From positions 1 through 5,643 of the forward strand of contig JAJZEJ010000650.1 in the NCBI GenBank assembly GCA_021828635.1: 5,643 bases of DNA. The letters run 5' to 3'. This DNA comes from Chloroflexota bacterium. GTDB taxonomy: Bacteria > Chloroflexota > Ktedonobacteria > Ktedonobacterales > Ktedonobacteraceae. This document shows positions 4,756 through 5,643 of the stretch, piece after piece. The stretch's first letter is position 1. Each line of letters begins with the position of its first letter. The notes below the pieces were generated by a model. The model saw only the letters and a program-made list of their open reading frames with translations, ran no database searches and was not told where the DNA came from. Made by a program: the position numbers and the translations under genes.

Positions 4756-5643
4756 TTATATCCCTAACGAGGCGGCTTCATCCTGAAGGAAGCGTGTATA
4801 GGTATCACCACTAATAAAGCCAGGATGCTTGAGCAGACGCTGATGAAATGGAATGGTGGTGGGAACACCCTCGATCTCGAACTCTTCCAACGCGCGTTGC
4901 ATGCGGGCGATGGCTTCGTCGCGTGTCTCCGCCCATACAATCAGTTTCGCCAGCAACGAGTCGTAGTGGGGTGGTACTTCATAGCCGACGAAGAGATGGC
5001 TATCGACACGCACGCCCGGTCCACCCGGCGGCAGATACTGTTCGATCACGCCGGTCTGTGGCCGGAAATCGGCATCGGCATCCTCCGCCGTAATGCGGCA
5101 CTCGATGGCGTGTCCCCGGAAGACGATCTCGCTCTGCTGCAATAGCAACGGCAGACCTGCCGCGATACGTATCTGCTCCTTGACGATATCCACGCTTGTA
5201 ACCATTTCTGTGACGGGATGCTCGACCTGTAAGCGTGTGTTCATCTCCATAAAGTAGTAGTGATTCTGCTCATCGACCAGAAATTCCAGCGTACCGGCGT
5301 TGCGATAGCCAACTTTTTGTACGGCTTTAATGGCTTTCATGCCAATCTCGCTACGCACCTTCGCGGGCAAGATGGGACTGGGCGACTCCTCTAAGACCTT
5401 CTGGTTGCGGCGCTGGCAGGAGCAGTTACGCTCACCCAGATGGACGCCATGCCCCTTGTTATCGACCAGCACCTGTATCTCGATATGGCGTGCGCGTTCA
5501 AGATACTTTTCAAAGTAGATGCCGTCGTCGCGGAATGCCTCGCGGGCCTCGTTCTGCGCGATGGGGAAGAGATGCTCCAGTTCTTCGGCGTTGCGAATCA
5601 GACGGATGCCGCGTCCTCCACCACCGGCAGCTGCTTTGAGCAT
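4756..5643 (-). CDS. accC: Biotin carboxylase subunit of acetyl-CoA carboxylase (N-terminus outside window)
   Basis: AccC uses ATP and bicarbonate to carboxylate biotin on AccB. The window holds 295 residues, roughly the last two thirds of a protein usually near 450 aa. The Met at the window edge is internal: it leads directly into the ATP-grasp glycine loop, KAAAGGGGRGIR. Later motifs follow in order: HIEIQVLVD (53-61), the ERNCSCQRRNQKVLEE stretch (71-86), TLEFLVD with Glu120, MEMNTRLQVEHPVTEM with Glu133, Asn135, Arg137 and Glu141, then DFRPQTG and GVRVDSH in the C-terminal domain. All metal, ATP and bicarbonate contacts that I can place are kept. It ends in DEAASLGI. It is the first visible gene of the block; the promoter must lie beyond the window. 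Confidence 0.94.
   Translation of the reverse strand: MLKAAAGGGGRGIRLIRNAEELEHLFPIAQNEAREAFRDDGIYFEKYLERARHIEIQVLVDNKGHGVHLGERNCSCQRRNQKVLEESPSPILPAKVRSEIGMKAIKAVQKVGYRNAGTLEFLVDEQNHYYFMEMNTRLQVEHPVTEMVTSVDIVKEQIRIAAGLPLLLQQSEIVFRGHAIECRITAEDADADFRPQTGVIEQYLPPGGPGVRVDSHLFVGYEVPPHYDSLLAKLIVWAETRDEAIARMQRALEEFEIEGVPTTIPFHQRLLKHPGFISGDTYTRFLQDEAASLGI

Noticed and set aside
5641..5643. ATG at the right edge as the accC start
   Set aside because: It lies directly before the ATP-grasp glycine loop, which is internal in biotin carboxylases; about 150 residues must lie beyond the window.

Overview
The window looks like a bacterial chromosome segment with two kinds of content. The left half (about 1-2940) is accessory and lower in GC. 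It holds the 3' end of an Rhs/YD-repeat protein gene, two small membrane-protein genes that converge, and three long intergenic hairpins. The right half (about 2941-5643) is a conserved, more GC-rich fatty-acid synthesis block on the minus strand, transcribed accC > fabF > accB. The organism cannot be fixed from this sequence. A large-genome Chloroflexota member, perhaps of the Ktedonobacteria, fits the Rhs gene, the EAMKIFNE-type biotin site and the mixed composition, but that is an inference. Canonical Shine-Dalgarno sites and sigma70-like promoters are visible.

Layout. Positions 3-893 (+) encode the end of an Rhs core followed by a variable C-terminal tip rich in glycine-zipper-like hydrophobic segments. 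Positions 894-1279 have no gene but carry an 18-bp perfect inverted repeat and a strong promoter (1185-1212). Positions 1280-1945 (+) encode a four-helix membrane protein resembling the DUF3267 putative zincin family, with the HExxH site apparently replaced. Positions 1946-2110 hold a very long hairpin. Positions 2111-2701 (-) encode a two-helix membrane protein with a PH-like/STM3941-like C-terminal domain, with its own promoter at 2797-2825. A hairpin at 2873-2906 separates it from accB.

The minus-strand block supplies two steps of fatty-acid synthesis. AccC (biotin carboxylase) carboxylates the biotin on AccB (BCCP), towards malonyl-CoA. FabF (ketoacyl-ACP synthase II) uses malonyl-ACP for elongation. 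The unusual point is that fabF sits between accC and accB.

The most interesting leads are: the Rhs tip as a possible membrane-acting toxin with a membrane protein downstream; the apparent loss of the zinc site in the DUF3267-like protein; and three intergenic hairpins whose imperfect pairs become G-U pairs only in the RNA of the gene just upstream.
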